NCBI GenBank assembly: GCA_013397455.1
Contig: VYZB01000173.1
Span: 949,793 to 1,013,792, forward strand
Origin: Crotophaga sulcirostris
Lineage: Eukaryota; Chordata; Aves; Cuculiformes; Crotophagidae
Direction: 5' to 3'
DNA: 64,000 nucleotides
Below are positions 1-58,400 of this stretch, one piece after another. The position numbers and the translations under genes are program-made. The notes beneath the pieces were generated by a model. That model was not told the origin of the DNA. It saw nothing but the letters and a program-made list of their open reading frames with translations, and did not search any database. The first letter of the stretch is position 1, and every line of letters begins with the position of its first letter.

Positions 1-3090
<3,090 letters not shown>

Positions 3091-3340
3091 GCTGCTGTCA
3101 GCGCTGCGGGCGAGCGGGGAGCACTGCAGCCCCCACTGCCCCCCACTCACCAGAGATGCTTTGTGCCTGCACGCAGTCTGCGCATCCCTCCGTTCCCCAG
3201 GAACGGTGTCCATCACCACGCTGGGCTGACAATGCATGTGGTCCTGGTGCCACGTGGGCTGTGCTGGAAGCAGAGGCTGGGCTGGCAGTGCCCCCCTTGT
3301 GGGACCTGCCTGACTCCCAGCTCCAACAACCCAAAACAAA
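3091..3340 (+). other. GRAP: GRAP proximal 3' UTR
   Basis: Sequence after the GRAP stop up to the first CR1 copy. I see no AATAAA or ATTAAA on the + strand in this stretch, so the GRAP cleavage site cannot be placed; it may lie within or beyond the CR1. Confidence 0.5.
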
Positions 3341-3935
3341 GAATCATAGAATGGTTTGGGTTGGAAGGGACCTTAAAGCCCATCCAGTTCCACTCCCCTG
3401 CCATAGGCAGGGACACCTCCCACCAGACCAGGGTGCTCAAAGCCCCATCCAACCTGGCCTTGAACACTGCCAGGGATGGGGCAGCCACAGTATCCTTGGG
3501 CAACCTTTGCCAGTGTCTCACTACCCTCATCGTGAAAAATTTCTTCCTAATGTCTAATCTAAATCTTCCCCCTTCCCATTTAAAGCCATTCTCCATTGTC
3601 CTACCACTCCAGGCCCTTGTGAAAAGTCCCTCCTCAGCTTTCCTGAAGCCCCTTTCAGTACTGGGAGGATGCTCTAAGATCTCCCCCGAGCCTTCTCTTC
3701 TCCAGGCTGAACAACTCCAACTCCCTCAGCCTGTCCTCATAACAGAGGTGCTCCAGCCCTCGGATCATCTTCATAACCTCCTCTAGACTCATTCCAACAT
3801 TTCCACATCCTTCCTACATCAGGGATCCCAGAACTGGACACAGGACTCCAGGTGGGGTCTCCTGAGAGTGGAGTCCAGGGGGAGAATCCCCTCCTTCGCC
3901 CTGCTGGCCACACTGCTTTTGCTGCAGCCCAGGGC
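3341..3935 (-). mobile_element. CR1 LINE fragment (antisense)
   Basis: Starts with the reverse complement of the CR1 3' tail (GAATCATAGAATGG, then TTTGGGTTGGAAGGGACC). It continues through the usual 3' UTR body (TTCTTCCTAATGTCTAATCT) and the end of ORF2-derived sequence (CCAGAACTGGACACAGGACT). 5' truncated on the right. The exact right edge is uncertain. Confidence 0.9.
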
Positions 3936-4332
3936 ACGGGCCACCAGCCACGGCTCTCCCTGCTCCCCAACCCAGGAGACATCCACGGCCCCCAGCCCAG
4001 GCAACACCTCCCGCTGCAGGCTGGCAGTGATGCTCCCTGGGGAGGGAGCACACAGCATCGAACTGGGGTCGTTAAAACTTACCTGAAGCCATGACCCAGT
4101 GGGATGGCAGCAACAGGGGAGGAAGAGCATGCGTGTGCTGAACCTTTGCTCCTCTCCAGACCCTGTAAGCAAAGCCCTGGCTCCAAGGAGGGCTGCAGGC
4201 AACCAGGATGTGGCCAGGTAATGCCTTGGAGGGATTCCGGGGCTCAGTGTGCCGGGGAGGACTGGTCCAGGAAGATTCAGTTGTGTAGGTGCTGTTCAGA
4301 ACTGCAAACTGTGGCTTTTTATAACATTATTT

Positions 4333-4338
4333 TTTATT
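4333..4338 (-). terminator. SLC5A10: Candidate SLC5A10 polyadenylation signal
   Basis: The + strand reads TTTATT, which is AATAAA on the - strand, 356 bases past the SLC5A10 stop. It lies in an A/T-rich patch (TTTTTTATTTAG) and is the first canonical signal I see downstream of the stop. Confidence 0.55.
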
Positions 4339-4693
4339 TAGAGCTAGTAAAATGTGTTTGGGTGCCACTCTCAGGTGTGGCTGCTTCTTTTCTATCCCTG
4401 CCACAGTGGTCCCACGGCCACGTTTGCGCCTGCTGCTTTGCTGTGGTTTTGCTCCCCCTGCAGCCCCCCATTTGCCCACCCTGATACCTCACCCCAGAAA
4501 CCCCCCTCTCCAGGGACTCACAGCCCATCAAGGTTCACTCAGAGTCCACAGTGCTGAGAACACCCAGCTCATTGCACCAGTGGATTGAAACATCTCATCT
4601 CCCAGTGGTGACAATTAAGATCTATCACCCGAATGCCCATTTCTCCCCCTCTCCCAGCATCACTGTGTCTCCCCCCCGGGGGCTGGCAGGCCA
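4339..4693 (-). other. SLC5A10: SLC5A10 3' UTR (inferred)
   Basis: Lies between the stop codon and the candidate polyadenylation signal. No open frame of note. Its boundary rests on the AATAAA match only. Confidence 0.5.
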
Positions 4694-46096
<41,403 letters not shown>

Positions 46097-46176
46097 CGTT
46101 CCTCTCCCTCCTCCTTCATCCTCAGCAAGAGTCCCCCACAGTCTCTGAATCAGTAACTCGCTGCCAGCTCGGGGCC

Positions 46177-46189
46177 ATTTATCATTAAA
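46177..46189 (-). promoter_or_regulatory. SLC5A10: Candidate HNF1 binding site upstream of SLC5A10
   Basis: On the - strand it reads TTTAATGATAAAT, matching 10 of 13 positions of the palindromic HNF1 consensus GTTAATNATTAAC, 81-93 bases before the ATG. HNF1A is known to drive renal sugar transporters, so the context fits. It may lie in the 5' UTR; the transcription start is unknown. Confidence 0.4.
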
Positions 46190-46424
46190 CCAGCCCGCAG
46201 CAGGAGCTTCACTCCCCAAGGCCAAGGCTTCCAAATTGCTAAGGTTTTGTCTTTGATAAACTGTAAACCAAAGCCCAGTATTTCGCTTGCAAATACCAAG
46301 TCTGGAAATAATTTGTATGATCTTTTGATCAGTTCATTGCTGTAGAAATCACTGAAAAAAGCAGGGCTTCTAAAGTGTTCTTTACACTACAGCATAGGAA
46401 GGACATGGATCTGTTAGAGCAAGA

Positions 46425-46841
46425 CCAGGAGAGAGCAGAGAAATAATCCAAGAGCTGGAGCACCTCCCATATGAGGACAGGCTGGGAGAGTTGGGCTTGT
46501 TCATCCTGGAGAAGAGAAGGCTCCGGGGAGAACGGGGAGCAGCCTCCCAGTACTGAAAGGGGCTGCAGGAAAGCTGGGGAGGGGCTCTTGATCAGGAAGT
46601 GTAGAGACAGGACAAGGGGAAAGAGTTTTCAGCTGAAAGAGGGGAGATGGAGATTAGATCTTAAGAAGAAATGAGGGTGTTGAGGCCCTGGCACAGGTTG
46701 CCAAGAGAAGCTGTTGCTGTCCCATCCCTGGAGGTGTTCAAAGCCAGGTTGGATGGGGCTTTGAGCACCCTGATCCAGTGGGAGGAACTGGATGATTTCT
46801 AAGGTCCCTTCCAACCCAAACCATTCCATAATTCTATGATT
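46425..46841 (+). mobile_element. CR1 LINE fragment (sense)
   Basis: GACCAGGAGAGAGCAGAGAA, GCTGGAGCACCTCCCATATG, tail CCATTCCATAATTCTATGAT. 5' truncated, with a short internal deletion relative to the copy at 35748. Confidence 0.92.
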
Positions 46842-48779
46842 TGAAGGATCCCACTGAAATACCTCCAAGAACAGCTGGCATTTCTGGCGATCTGTTATTT
46901 TTGCCTGTAGAGATGAGGTAGCTCTGCCATTTTATGCTGCAATGAAAGGGGTTTGAAAAACGTCCGAGTGAAGCCACACATGCTTTGCTCCCTTTCAACC
47001 ACTCGCAACACTACAAGAAGCCAAAGGACCAACAGTCCAGTCTTACAACCACAAGTTGTTCCTGAATTCTTGATATCTAAGCAATACTGTTACTACACTG
47101 CACAGGACAAGGCAAAGCTGAGGGTTTCCTACACATTAAAGACATGATCAAACACAGGAGCCAGGTGAGTGTCCGAGGTGGAGCCTGGGCGAGGGCTGAC
47201 CAGCAGCAGTGCTCACAGAGGAAGCAAAGCTGTTCCTCCAAAGGCCAACCTGAAACTGCGACAGGTCTGGGGTACTGGTTAATGATACCGTTTTGCTGCA
47301 CTGGATGCTTGGCCAGCTCATTTTCAAGTGGCAGCACACTTCCCAAGCATGTACCATGAGGTCTCACTAATAAAATACACTGCAATTAATGTGCCCATTG
47401 CTGAGACAGCTCAGTGTGTTTCTCCTCTCTTTGAAGCAGCCGCTGACGCACCCAGGAGCGGGTCCACACGCTTCTGAGAGGAACTGAAGTTCTCCCTCAC
47501 CGTTCAGCTGGAATTTAACCTCCATTAACACACTCAAAGTACATACAAGTGTTAATACATCAGCTTGGTGTAGCCATTAACACCACCGAACTGTTTAATA
47601 ATCTGCCATAATTAAAGTCCAACCAAGAACAGCCTTGCGTTTCGTCATGCCATAGACAGAACGTGCCTCTCCAGACAGGACTGCAAAGATCAAATAGAAA
47701 AGTCTTATGAAAAATAAGCTCACAGAATGAAAACCAGCATTATCTGAAGAGCAATGTGCAGCTGTACTATCTGACATGACATGCCACATGTACCAACAAG
47801 GACTGTAGCTCTAGCAGTATCTAGGTCTTCCAGCAACAGTCCAGGCCTTCAGCATTCCCAGTGCTGTGCCAAGACAGACAAGGGAAGGAAAAAAAAACTA
47901 GCTTTGGACATTTGTCTCAAGCAGACTGAAATGGTGTTGACAAAGGTTAATTTTCACTTCTGGTTTCTGAGTGCCATAATGTCTATGCTCGCTCAGAGGA
48001 CATCCTGATGGAGAGAGATTGAACCAAACCAGCTCTCAATGCTCATTAATCCCATCACTGTTTTCTCTGCAACAGACCACGAACTTCTCATCTGTGAGAC
48101 TGGTAGCTCAGTGGCAGCTGGCTGGCCATTCCACACACCTGCAGATGGCTGGGAAAACAAATCTGAACAAGTCAAGCACTGCAACATGGTCCTTTTTTTC
48201 AGACCATCCATGCATCCAGGCCAGGCTACCAACCTCTAAAAACACATTTACATGTGATGAGCTGATTCAGATTTTGCCAGCTGGAACCTCTGCCCCCCAC
48301 AGCATTCCCAAGTCCCTATTGTTCTTTGACATTCAGCCATAGATGTAGCTTGCTCCCACAGTCCCTGAAGCCAAGCAGCACACTGGAAGCGTGCTGTAAC
48401 TGCTGAATTACAACCTATCTAAATATATTTGTGATAGCACCCAAAACTGGAAGGTGAAAGCATCTGCTTGGCATTTTACAAGACCGCTCAGCAGAACACA
48501 GGCTGAAAAACGACCGCAAGCATCAGCATTGGGGAAATGCAGCCCCTCCTTCCATCTGCAGGTGTTTCACTGTGACAAGCACACCGCGGGATACTCTCCT
48601 TACTGCCAAGAAGTCACAATCCTGTTCATATTCCAAAGAAACACATTAGCATAATAGAATCGATCCCCCTTATGATTTCCTTCCGTAAGGTAATACCTGC
48701 AAATCCTCTTTAGTGGACACACTTTAGGAGACAAGTGATTGTGCATGGACATTTTTAGAAAGCTCACACAAAACGAGTC

Positions 48780-48785
48780 TTTATT
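48780..48785 (-). terminator. PRPSAP2: Candidate PRPSAP2 polyadenylation signal
   Basis: TTTATT on + is AATAAA on -, 499 bases past the stop. An earlier AATAAA is at 48922-48927. Confidence 0.5.
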
Positions 48786-49283
48786 CTTCGTTGCAGAAAA
48801 TAAATACAGGTGCATATTTCATATGCTTTTCTATAAAAGCACTCCTACAAAATCACTGAACTGCATACAACAGTACAACCTTTTTGGCTTTTAAAATGCA
48901 AATATTATACAGTCACTTCATTTTATTATCTTTTAAAGCACTTGTAGCAAGCAGCTTTGGAAAAGGAATGCTTAGTTTAGAAGCCAAATCCTTGCCTCAA
49001 GTGCCTTGTGGGTTTTTTCCATCGTGTAGATAGTGCAACTAACCTAAAAGCAACTCCAACAGGTTTCTGTAANNNNNNNNNNNNNNNNNNNNNNNNNNNN
49101 NNNNNNNNNNNNNNNNNNNNNNNNNNNAGAAAAAAACAGCTCTCAAAAACTGTTCTACCTCGATACTTTCACCAAGAGAAAACAAGTGGCTCAATAGAAA
49201 TATTAAGGTAAGCACGATGCTTCACAGCTCATTATCTGTTTGCTTCCAGTTTGGCCCGGGGTGCTTCTGTAGAATACAAAGCA
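48786..49283 (-). other. PRPSAP2: PRPSAP2 3' UTR (inferred), containing an assembly gap
   Basis: AT-rich sequence from the stop to the candidate polyadenylation signal, interrupted by 55 N. Confidence 0.55.
49073..49127. other. Assembly gap (55 N)
   Basis: A run of N in the sequence; it falls in the PRPSAP2 3' UTR and does not interrupt coding sequence. Confidence 0.99.
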
Positions 49284-49442
49284 TTAATCATCCAGTCCTA
49301 TATTTCTGAAAAGGTACGACATGGACTCCCCATTGTGGATCCTGCGAATGGCTTCCGAAAGGATCATGCTGATATCCACAGTCTTGATTTTAGGGCACTG
49401 GAGTTTTTGTATTTCGTGTGGTATCGTGTTTGTAACAACCAC
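49284..49442 (-). CDS. PRPSAP2: PRPSAP2 coding exon 10 (C-terminus)
   Basis: Acceptor [48 protein letters not shown] and [12 protein letters not shown], then TAA at 49284-49286. Confidence 0.96.
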
Positions 49443-52400
49443 CTACAGAAAGAAAAGTGATCAGAGAGATGAAGCTCCATTACGATTTCGACCTTCCATA
49501 TTAGAACTGCAAAAAGGAATGTTCTCATATCCTTGGTACTAATGGCACCGTCCTTCCTCCCTCTCATCCTGCCATGCAGGTCCAAAGGAAGGCACAAAAA
49601 TATGCCCCACACTGAAGGGAAAAGTCTAATACTGTCAGGTCATCTTTTCACTGCTTCCCTGGTTTCCCACTGCGATAGTTTAAGGACGTGTAGATGCTAA
49701 TATTTTAGTATACAATACCAAGGCAAAGAAGCCTGAATCCAGGAACTTTCCAGCTAAATCCTTAACGCCAGTATATTTTAATAATCAAGTCAGGAGAAAC
49801 CTGTTTGCTTAAAAAAACCCCAAATTCATTTCTTGAGAAACTCAGGCACCACACTTACTTCGTCGATTGCGGATTCCTCTATCAGCCGGGGAGCATCCGA
49901 AGATAAGAGGCCATGTGTGGCCATTACAAAGATCTTGTAAGCCCCCCGCTCCTTGAGGGTCTCGGCTGCAGCAAGGAAGCTGTCAACATCATCTATGATG
50001 TCGTCCTGCCAAAATAAGATCTGGTCAGTGATGATCTGCAATGTCCTCAGAAGCCAATGCAGCACACCCAGATCTTCATTGCATGTTTCAGGTGTAACAG
50101 CTCACAGTCAACACCAAATAGACATTTGGGTTGACGCTGTTCTGCAGACACCTGGGCTACATGGTCAGAGTGGAAACACAATGTCTAAAACTACTGAAGC
50201 ACCAAGGGCAGAGGGATTGCTCCACGAGGGGAAGAGGGAAAAGCCAAGACATCCCACATTCATTCAAAAATCAAACTAACAGAAAACCCAGGACAAGACC
50301 ACAGATTGCACTCTGCTTTGGAGAAACCAAAAAGCTGCACCATATCCACTCCGCTGGTATTTCTAAACACACAGAACAGCACCACAGTGATTTTCCCCTC
50401 CTCTGATACTGATGTTTAAGCACCATCTAAAGCTCCTTACCTTCAGGCAAGCACTTTACAGAAATTTAGCTGCTCTATTCATAGAAAAAAGGTCCAAATG
50501 CTGCTTTTCAGTACAGATCACTTCACAGTTCACAATCAGCTTCAGTAACTGTGCAGCATACTGCCTCATGGTATTAGAAGGTCAGTATCAAAACCCAAAG
50601 TTCAGTTGCCGATACAGCAGAAAATCTACTTGGTTTCTGCAACTTTAACACATTCAATGTAAGTTTTCTAAAGCTATGCCATTACTTACCACGATGATAG
50701 CTATTCTTCCTCCTACATCTCCAACCACTGTGATGGGTGGTTTTTCCTTGGGAATCAGCACTGATTAACAGCAATTTTTTTTTAAAGGGGTAGAAAGGAG
50801 AAAAGAAAGTTTATACAATTTACTTCAAGTGTGGAAATGCCTGTTTTGCTTGGGTCACTACTGTTACAGAGAGAAGTGAAGCAACAACTATTTCAATCAT
50901 CACAGCATTACTGGGAAAAACAGCAGGATTTTAATACACAAATGATCATTTTTAAGCTTAGCTAAAGTACTAACTACATCAATTTACACTCAAATTCTTA
51001 ACCAATTCAATTAATCCTTCATTTTAGTACAAAGAATAGAGTGGTTTGCAGATACCACCAGTTCCATCACTGTACTAAGATTCAAGCTGGCTTTATGCAA
51101 TCAAATTTTGCTTGCACAGCTACAGATCACATTCCCATTCAGCCAGGTCCCTCTGTCAAGACATTAGGCAGCTACACACAAAAACAGTGTCAGCTCAGCT
51201 GATTAGCTCTGTGCCCCAGAAAAATTCCAACAGTAAATGGCAAAAAAGTGGGGCCTCTTTGCCAGGGGCACTTCTGAATAGCTGTAATGACACAGCTCCT
51301 CCTACACAGAGCAAAGACCTCACATACAGCCCAGCACTAAAACTATGGACAAAGAACATCAAAAAGCAATCCTTCTTTCCCCAGGAAGAAAAAAAAGGTA
51401 TCTCCTTTTCTCACAGGAATGATGTCTTTTTGGCAGTCCCTCACTGCCAGCCCCATCTACCAAGGCCATAAGAAACGAGAGGTGAACACTTTTGTGTACA
51501 AACTTACTTACTGGGTATCTCCAAACTGGGATGAATAGCAGCAACATTTTTGGCTGTAGGCGGTGAGTGCCGACCATCCACCATGTCGGACTCAGCATCT
51601 TGAGCTTCCCCGTGAATCACAGCAATTCCCAACCGTAAGCGTTCCGCAAATGACTGTGCCCTGTAGGGAAAGGGTTAAAAAAACAGAAATTCATTAAATA
51701 TAAAATAATTCAAATATGTAAAATACCAATCTATCTCCACTTCATTTCTAAAGTTTCAGAGGAAAAACGGAATGATCCTAACATTTTAGCAGAACAAGTG
51801 GAAGAAATCACTTGTCCCTTCACATCTTTTCACCAGGTGTGAGTCAGAATAACCATGAAAAGTACCCACACTGGCCTTGAAGCAACCAGATAAATGCTTC
51901 AAGTCCCATAATTCCAATTAACTCTCCTCTGTTTTGCCCAACAGTCAAAAGACTTGCAGTTACTTTGCCTTAATGGTGTCATGCTTCCCACCATTTTTCT
52001 TCATTTACAGCAGGAAATGTATAATGTAAATGCACACAAACAGAATACATTAAATACCTTCTTCATCCTGAGTGCTGTATTGATTTATCTCATCCTTTTG
52101 TTTGTTTGGGGCTTTTTAACTCTGAGATTTATTGTAATTTTAGCAATGATGTAAAAACTACACAGCCGACAAACCACAAGTGGTAGGGAATGGAAGGCTG
52201 CATCCTCTAATTATTGGGTATCTGCCCTTCGTGTGATCCTAAGAACAAAATCGTGACAGAGTTCTGGCTCTAACACAAGAGAGCAGATCATACACACCTC
52301 TTAGCAGATGCTGGTGATTTGGCCACAATTACAGCGTTCCTGTAGTCTGGTATCTGTAGTGAAAAACAGAGAGCAATGCCTACTTCGTATCTTCAGACAA

Positions 52401-55400
52401 ATTTAAACTCAGTAAGAATCAGAGAACTTTATTTTGCCAGAAGAAATTTAAGCATCAAGCGTTTTACCTAACAGAAGAAAGCAACCTCAACAATCCAAGG
52501 TAAATTATCAGAGTTCAGAGCTCAATAAGAACAGGTATTTAGAAAATTCAGATGTTAACTTAGAATTGTACCTTTCATAAACACCACGTTATATTACAGA
52601 TCACAGAAAAGTCGGTGCTTTAGAAGAAGCACTCTACCTGAAACAGGCATGGGAAAGAAAAAATGTAATTCTGAATTTAGGCATGGGCCCAATCAACTGA
52701 AAACAAGAGCTTTTCTGAGGACATGTCAGGCAACATTAATAATCCACAATGCTTATAACTCCATCTGTAATACTGGGAATTCAGCACGTTCTGTCCTTTA
52801 CAAATTCTTAGTTATACAACAGGCTACAAAGATTACCATGACGGAAGGTATGGACAAGGCAGGGCCTGTCACTTGACATAATAAAGCCTTTGATCTTGTT
52901 CAGACATCACAGCCTCATTTTTCCCTTGCCAAATTATCAAATTTGCTCTCAGCTCTTTATAAATGAAATAAGAAATCCAGAAATGTCATCCAAATCAGTC
53001 AGACATCAACAACTCCTTGTAAGTAACAGCTACGTCACTCCAAGATCAACATCTACACATAGGAAAGAGAGAAGACACCAAGTACTGAACATTTGCTAAG
53101 CACACAAAGGAAAATCACCCCATTATTTTATACCACAATAATCTCACTGACTAGACTGTCTTCATCCCCAAACACCAAGCAATTCTCTTCACACCTATGC
53201 ATAAATTCCTGACATGGAAAAACTACAAGCCTTCATCCTCTTAACTTTCAGATAGATGCTTTTCACGTGACCTTCATTCTCACCAAGCTGGACTCATGGT
53301 ACTCAATACACTCCATCACAACTCCCATTTGAAACTCTTCCAATGCTCTGGCACTCACAACACAGGATACACAGCAAGCTGCTCCTACTGTGCGCTTGAG
53401 ATGAATACGAAACTCTCCCTGAGCAGCACTAGAAGGAACTTTTAAGAAAAGCCACTGGAGCTGACCTGGCTGGCAAAGGGACCTCCAAGTCCAGACCCCA
53501 TGTGAACAGATACATTCCATCAACTCTTGTTTTAACAAGTCACCTCATGGACAAGCAGAGGGATGCAGAAACGAAAAAATTAAAATCTTTTAAGACTTTT
53601 CTACACACACTTCAGCAGATCTCCACAAATGTTCATTTGTTGGACTGTACAGCAGTGTCAGGCTCAAACCTGCAACAACTCTTTGTAACCCATTAACAGC
53701 TCACCTACCAAAACCTGCTTCAAGATTAAACCAGGAACACGATCTTGGTTTTCACAGTTTCACAGTATCACAGTATAACCAGGTTGGAAGAGACCTCTGA
53801 GATCATCAAGTCCAACCTATAAGCCAACACTAACACCAACTCATCACCTAAACCATGGCACTGAGTGCCTCATCCAATCTTCCCTTAAACACATCAAGGG
53901 TCGGTGACTCCACCACCTCCCTGGGCAGCGCATTCCAGTGGCCAATCACCCTTTCAGTGTAGAACTTCTTCCTAACATCAAGTCTAAACCTCCCCTGACA
54001 AAGTTTAAGTCCGTGCCCTCTAGTTCTGTCACTGGTCACCTATGGTTTTGACCATAATCCATACATTTAAGCAACGTTCAAGAAAGGCACAACTTGTCTT
54101 GTGTCTGCATATTTGGTTTTCCATTTTTTTTCTTTTTTTAACTTCTGAAGAGCTTACAATGTCCAGTACTTCTTTCCTGGTACCCAAGACGAATGACTGT
54201 GGCAAAGTCAGAGCCTGGAGCTTTGTTCTATCACCCTCTTACTGTCTTACCAAATGAAATTATAATGATAAATTCAAACTGTAACCAATTCTCCCAAAAT
54301 ATTTTAACACTGCTGTAACAAAATAATATTGGTTTGGTATTTGGTTTGGGTTTGGTTTTGTTTGGTTGGGTTTTTTTTCAAAAATAAGAGTGAGCTAAAC
54401 CTTTTCTCTCATCAGGAAAAGAGCATTTGCTTTATTCCAAATTATCATTAGTCAGAAGCATAATACGCATCTTACACCTATAATTATCATTTGTGTATAT
54501 GAATCTACCAGCAGTATCTCTCAAAGTTCTTACAAAAAAATAAGCTAGAGAGATGGATTAACAGAATTTCAGAAGTTAAGCTCCTCAAGTCAAGACACGC
54601 GGAGTAAACAGCAGGTGAAGATTTCCACACCAGAAGTCATCTACTCTTTCTTACTTTCAGACTATGATCGATAGGCACTCTGGTAGTTCACAGTTTAACT
54701 TCCAAACTGTTTTCATAAGCGATATAAATTACACTTACATACACAGTCCACACTATAACCATCAAGGAAACTGAAAATTGGAAAGGAAGAAGATATCAAG
54801 AGCAAGAAAATCCTCATTTTGTTAATAATCGTCAGGGGAATATATCTAAGAAAACAGAACAGCATCACTGCATGCATAAGAAAATGCCAGCTCTTCATGA
54901 AAGCAAAACTTAAGCCTATGAGGAAGAAAACCAACTACCCCAACACCACTCCCTCCTCCAATATGACTTTTCCCCCTTAAAATTCTGTTTGAAGAGTTGG
55001 CCTTTTCACAGGAATTTGTTTCAAAAGCCTTGTGACATGACAAAAAAAAAATCTAAATAAGCAACTTTAATAGCAGGCCTTTCTCACCTCTTCCTGAATG
55101 TACTGTAGTAAAAACGGAGATGCTCTCAAGTTATCAACTGGGATATTGAAGAAGCCCTGTATTTCCTTCTGGTGTAAATCCATGGTAATGAGATGAGTTA
55201 GTCCTTTAAAAAAAAATAAAAAGCCATAAGAAACACATAAAGAAATGTAAGAGAGAACAGCAGACATACTCTCTATTTGTCTAGTAAGCGTCTCTAAGTT
55301 TGTCCCAAACAAAATCTGTAAGCTGCATCAGAACAAGAACACCAATCTCAGCAAAGGTACACAGCACATTATCGATCTCCCTCATAAGCACAACAGCACT

Positions 55401-58400
55401 GTCACGTTCCTACATTTGTTCCTACATTTTTCCTGTCTAAAAGCTCTTCAGAATACTCTACATAACTGACTCAGCAGTGCCACACTGAGGCACGTGGGAT
55501 CCCTAAGTGGAAGCACTGCTAAGGTAAATTGTTCTATGCCACACAGCAAGACCCCAGCAGAGCTATCATTAGAGTTCTGAACTGAAAAATGGCCCCAAAT
55601 CCTCATCATCAAAACACTTCCCTCAAAACAAGAAACCTGGTCACACTGTGTTTGCTTTAACTGTCCATTTTTCCCAGGGACAGCAGCAAAAGGAAAGGAG
55701 CAGAAAATGTGTTGAAGTCTGTGAAAATGAATCTCATTCTCCCCCCATCATCTGAAAAGTAAAGGATACAAAGTGCTTTCATCCAACAGGTAAAAAACAG
55801 GCTAGAAATGACATGGCACAACTGTTCAAGAGTGTTATAAAGGCAAAGAGCAGTATGATGAGATGGACAGGTACCACAGCCCAAAGCAGCAGAGTCCAGC
55901 ACTGATTCTGCCAGTTCAGTAGGACACAACATAAAATGGCTGCTACAAGCTCGGGATTTTTACAAGCTCATCATTTGGAAACACTCCTAATTACACTCAC
56001 CTTTATATGTGGGTTTTAAACTCATGAAAAACTCGGCAGTTATTTTTAAATTAAGTCCCAACTTGTGCACAGATCTCTCTCAACCTGCAAGCTGACAGCA
56101 GGAGCCCCTGTTGCCCTGATTATTTCCTAACAGCCTGCATTCTTACCAGCTTTGCACATCATTGAAGCCAGTAATTTAGAGACAATGGAGCCCCTTTTCC
56201 TCATCTTGCACTGTTTGCTGTACGGGAAGTAAGGAATCACTCCAATAATGCTTTTGGCACAGGAGGTTTTACAGGCGTACACCATGATCAGGAGTTCCAT
56301 GATGGTGGTATTCACATCCCTGGAACGAGAAGCATCTAGTTCTGTATCTGGTGCATAAAACCCTCAAATTCAGCACAGTACCTACACCCGCTCCAGGGAC
56401 TGCACTGCAAGGGAGCAGAGAATGCGGTGACCGAGCAACCTTCATTTAGAACCCAGGTGAATCCAGAATACAGGACAGCAACTGCCCTGGACCAAACATT
56501 CTCATTTTTCATTAGAAGTACACTCATTATTTCCTTCACTTGGCTATTTTGGGCAATTCAGCAGTTTTTGTTACTCCATTTTCAGGTTTTTAATAATGCA
56601 GCATGTTGCTGTAACAAAGCAGTCCATAATTTACCTCCAACATCTCTTTCTATTGTGCACAAAACAAATTTTTTTTTTTATATAGACAAGCAATTTTTAA
56701 AAAAGGAGTTTCAGACTTTATAACATATTCCTCTGCTGTTCAAGCCAACCCTAGGCTAATAACAATTCCTATCTATCTTCTGTTGCAAGTAAGAACATTG
56801 AGAAGATACTTTTTTAGATGAGAACTGGTCATGAACCAAGAGACCTTCTATTTCGGTTGCCATAAGAAAATACACCTTAGCATTTGTACAGTTATTTTCC
56901 ACATTAAAAAAAAGATGTTTTCTGAATCATGGGACACATTGCCTAGGACATGCTCCTCCTACATCTAGAACTTTGTGCTGGAGATGGGGCAGCTGAAAAA
57001 AGAAGTTAAAGAGAATGACATAAGCAAAAGAATGCATTTAGTGCAAGAATGCAGAAACCAGGGGAAGCTTCACTGACATACGCACTTAAAATGAAAATAA
57101 CAGTAGTTATCTTATACTGAAGTCTTTATTTGTGCACATATCAAAGAATGCCCCAAACCAAAAACAACAAAAGAGAAGCCTCTATCTAGTTAATCTACCC
57201 TTATTTTACTGAACTACATACATAAAACACAAAGAAAAATTAAAATAGAAGCATTCTTAAGGACAAGTCACATGAAAATGCTAGCACGGTGTCCTTAAAG
57301 AGTTACTCACTTTGAAACTGTTTGGATGATAAATACATCCTTCCCTCTCACAGACTCCTGAATCTGCACTCTTGTTTCTGGCAAGAAGAGAAATATGTAA
57401 CATTCGCAACAGCAAAACTCAAGGGTCCAAGGAAAGGGTAGTCAATATGTGCATACCATAGGCAGGTAAGTTTCCAGTTTTGCCAGTTAAGTGCTCACCT
57501 CTGTTTGGTTCCTGATAAACCTGAACCTTTCCCATCTCAACTCCTAAGCGCCTGTAGGAGCAGAAAAAAAAAAAAGTAGAAGTAAATATGGGAGAATGAA
57601 GGACAAAACAAATGCAAAGCCCATACGATGCAACAGTTACTGAAAAGCTATACCTCACAGGAAAAAAACAAGAGAAAACCCCAAACCGTAAAACGAGTAA
57701 TTCTAGCAGAAATCTGTTAATAAAGCATCTACAATTTCCAGAAGCTGCAATGCAGGTTAAGCTAAACTAATTTTCAAGTCAAGTTCAGAAGAAAAAGCAG
57801 CAGAAAAAAAAAGTGCTTGATTTCTAAATCATGTAGCAATTTCTAATTTTTAATACATATTTCTAAAAAGACCACTTTTAAGCCCTTCCTCTCTATAGAA
57901 AAAATGTCAATGTAGAGTGAACAGGAAACACTAATGAGCTCTACTTGATTAATAACGGAAGACCAATATCTGCTGTATTTATTCCCCTTGTGCATTAGCA
58001 CAGAACCCCATCACTAAAAGAATGAGACAGTCGAGCATGCTATACACTTATGCCCTTGCCAGGTGTAACTGGAGTTTTCTGTGCACTCTCCTTTCTCCTT
58101 CTGTCTCCATCTAACTGTGGGTACAGCAGCCTTGCGAGGAAACCCTTTCTGTGCAATACTCCTGGTACTGTTATCCATCCTAATACCATTACAGTAGCAT
58201 GGTTAAAATTTACTGAAGTCACAAAAGTTCTGCTGAAGCTATTCATGCATTTCAAGCTGAACAAGTGTTCCCATCTAAAATATACAGTGAGCAGGATGGA
58301 TGTGGCTTTGCAGCATACAAAGATTCCGCCACAAGGAGAATAAGACGACGACAAAAACTTCTACCGTGATTATTTAACACTACTCAAATGTTAGTTTTCC

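Larger units (their letters stand above)
46097..48779. other. Intergenic region, SLC5A10 5' flank to PRPSAP2 3' end
   Basis: Holds a sense CR1 at 46425-46841. Base composition changes here from GC-rich on the left to AT-rich on the right. No gene recognised. Confidence 0.6.
52354..55087 (-). other. PRPSAP2 intron 5
   Basis: AT-rich. Contains an antisense CR1 at 53752-54042 and a TTTGG-type simple repeat at 54328-54380. Confidence 0.65.

Noticed and set aside
3163..3786. 207-codon open frame after GRAP
   Set aside because: Mostly antisense CR1; no start or splice context and no protein family.
46097..46234. Upstream in-frame ATG that would add 46 residues to SLC5A10
   Set aside because: The extension has no counterpart in the human protein; it lies over the putative HNF1 site and looks like 5' UTR.
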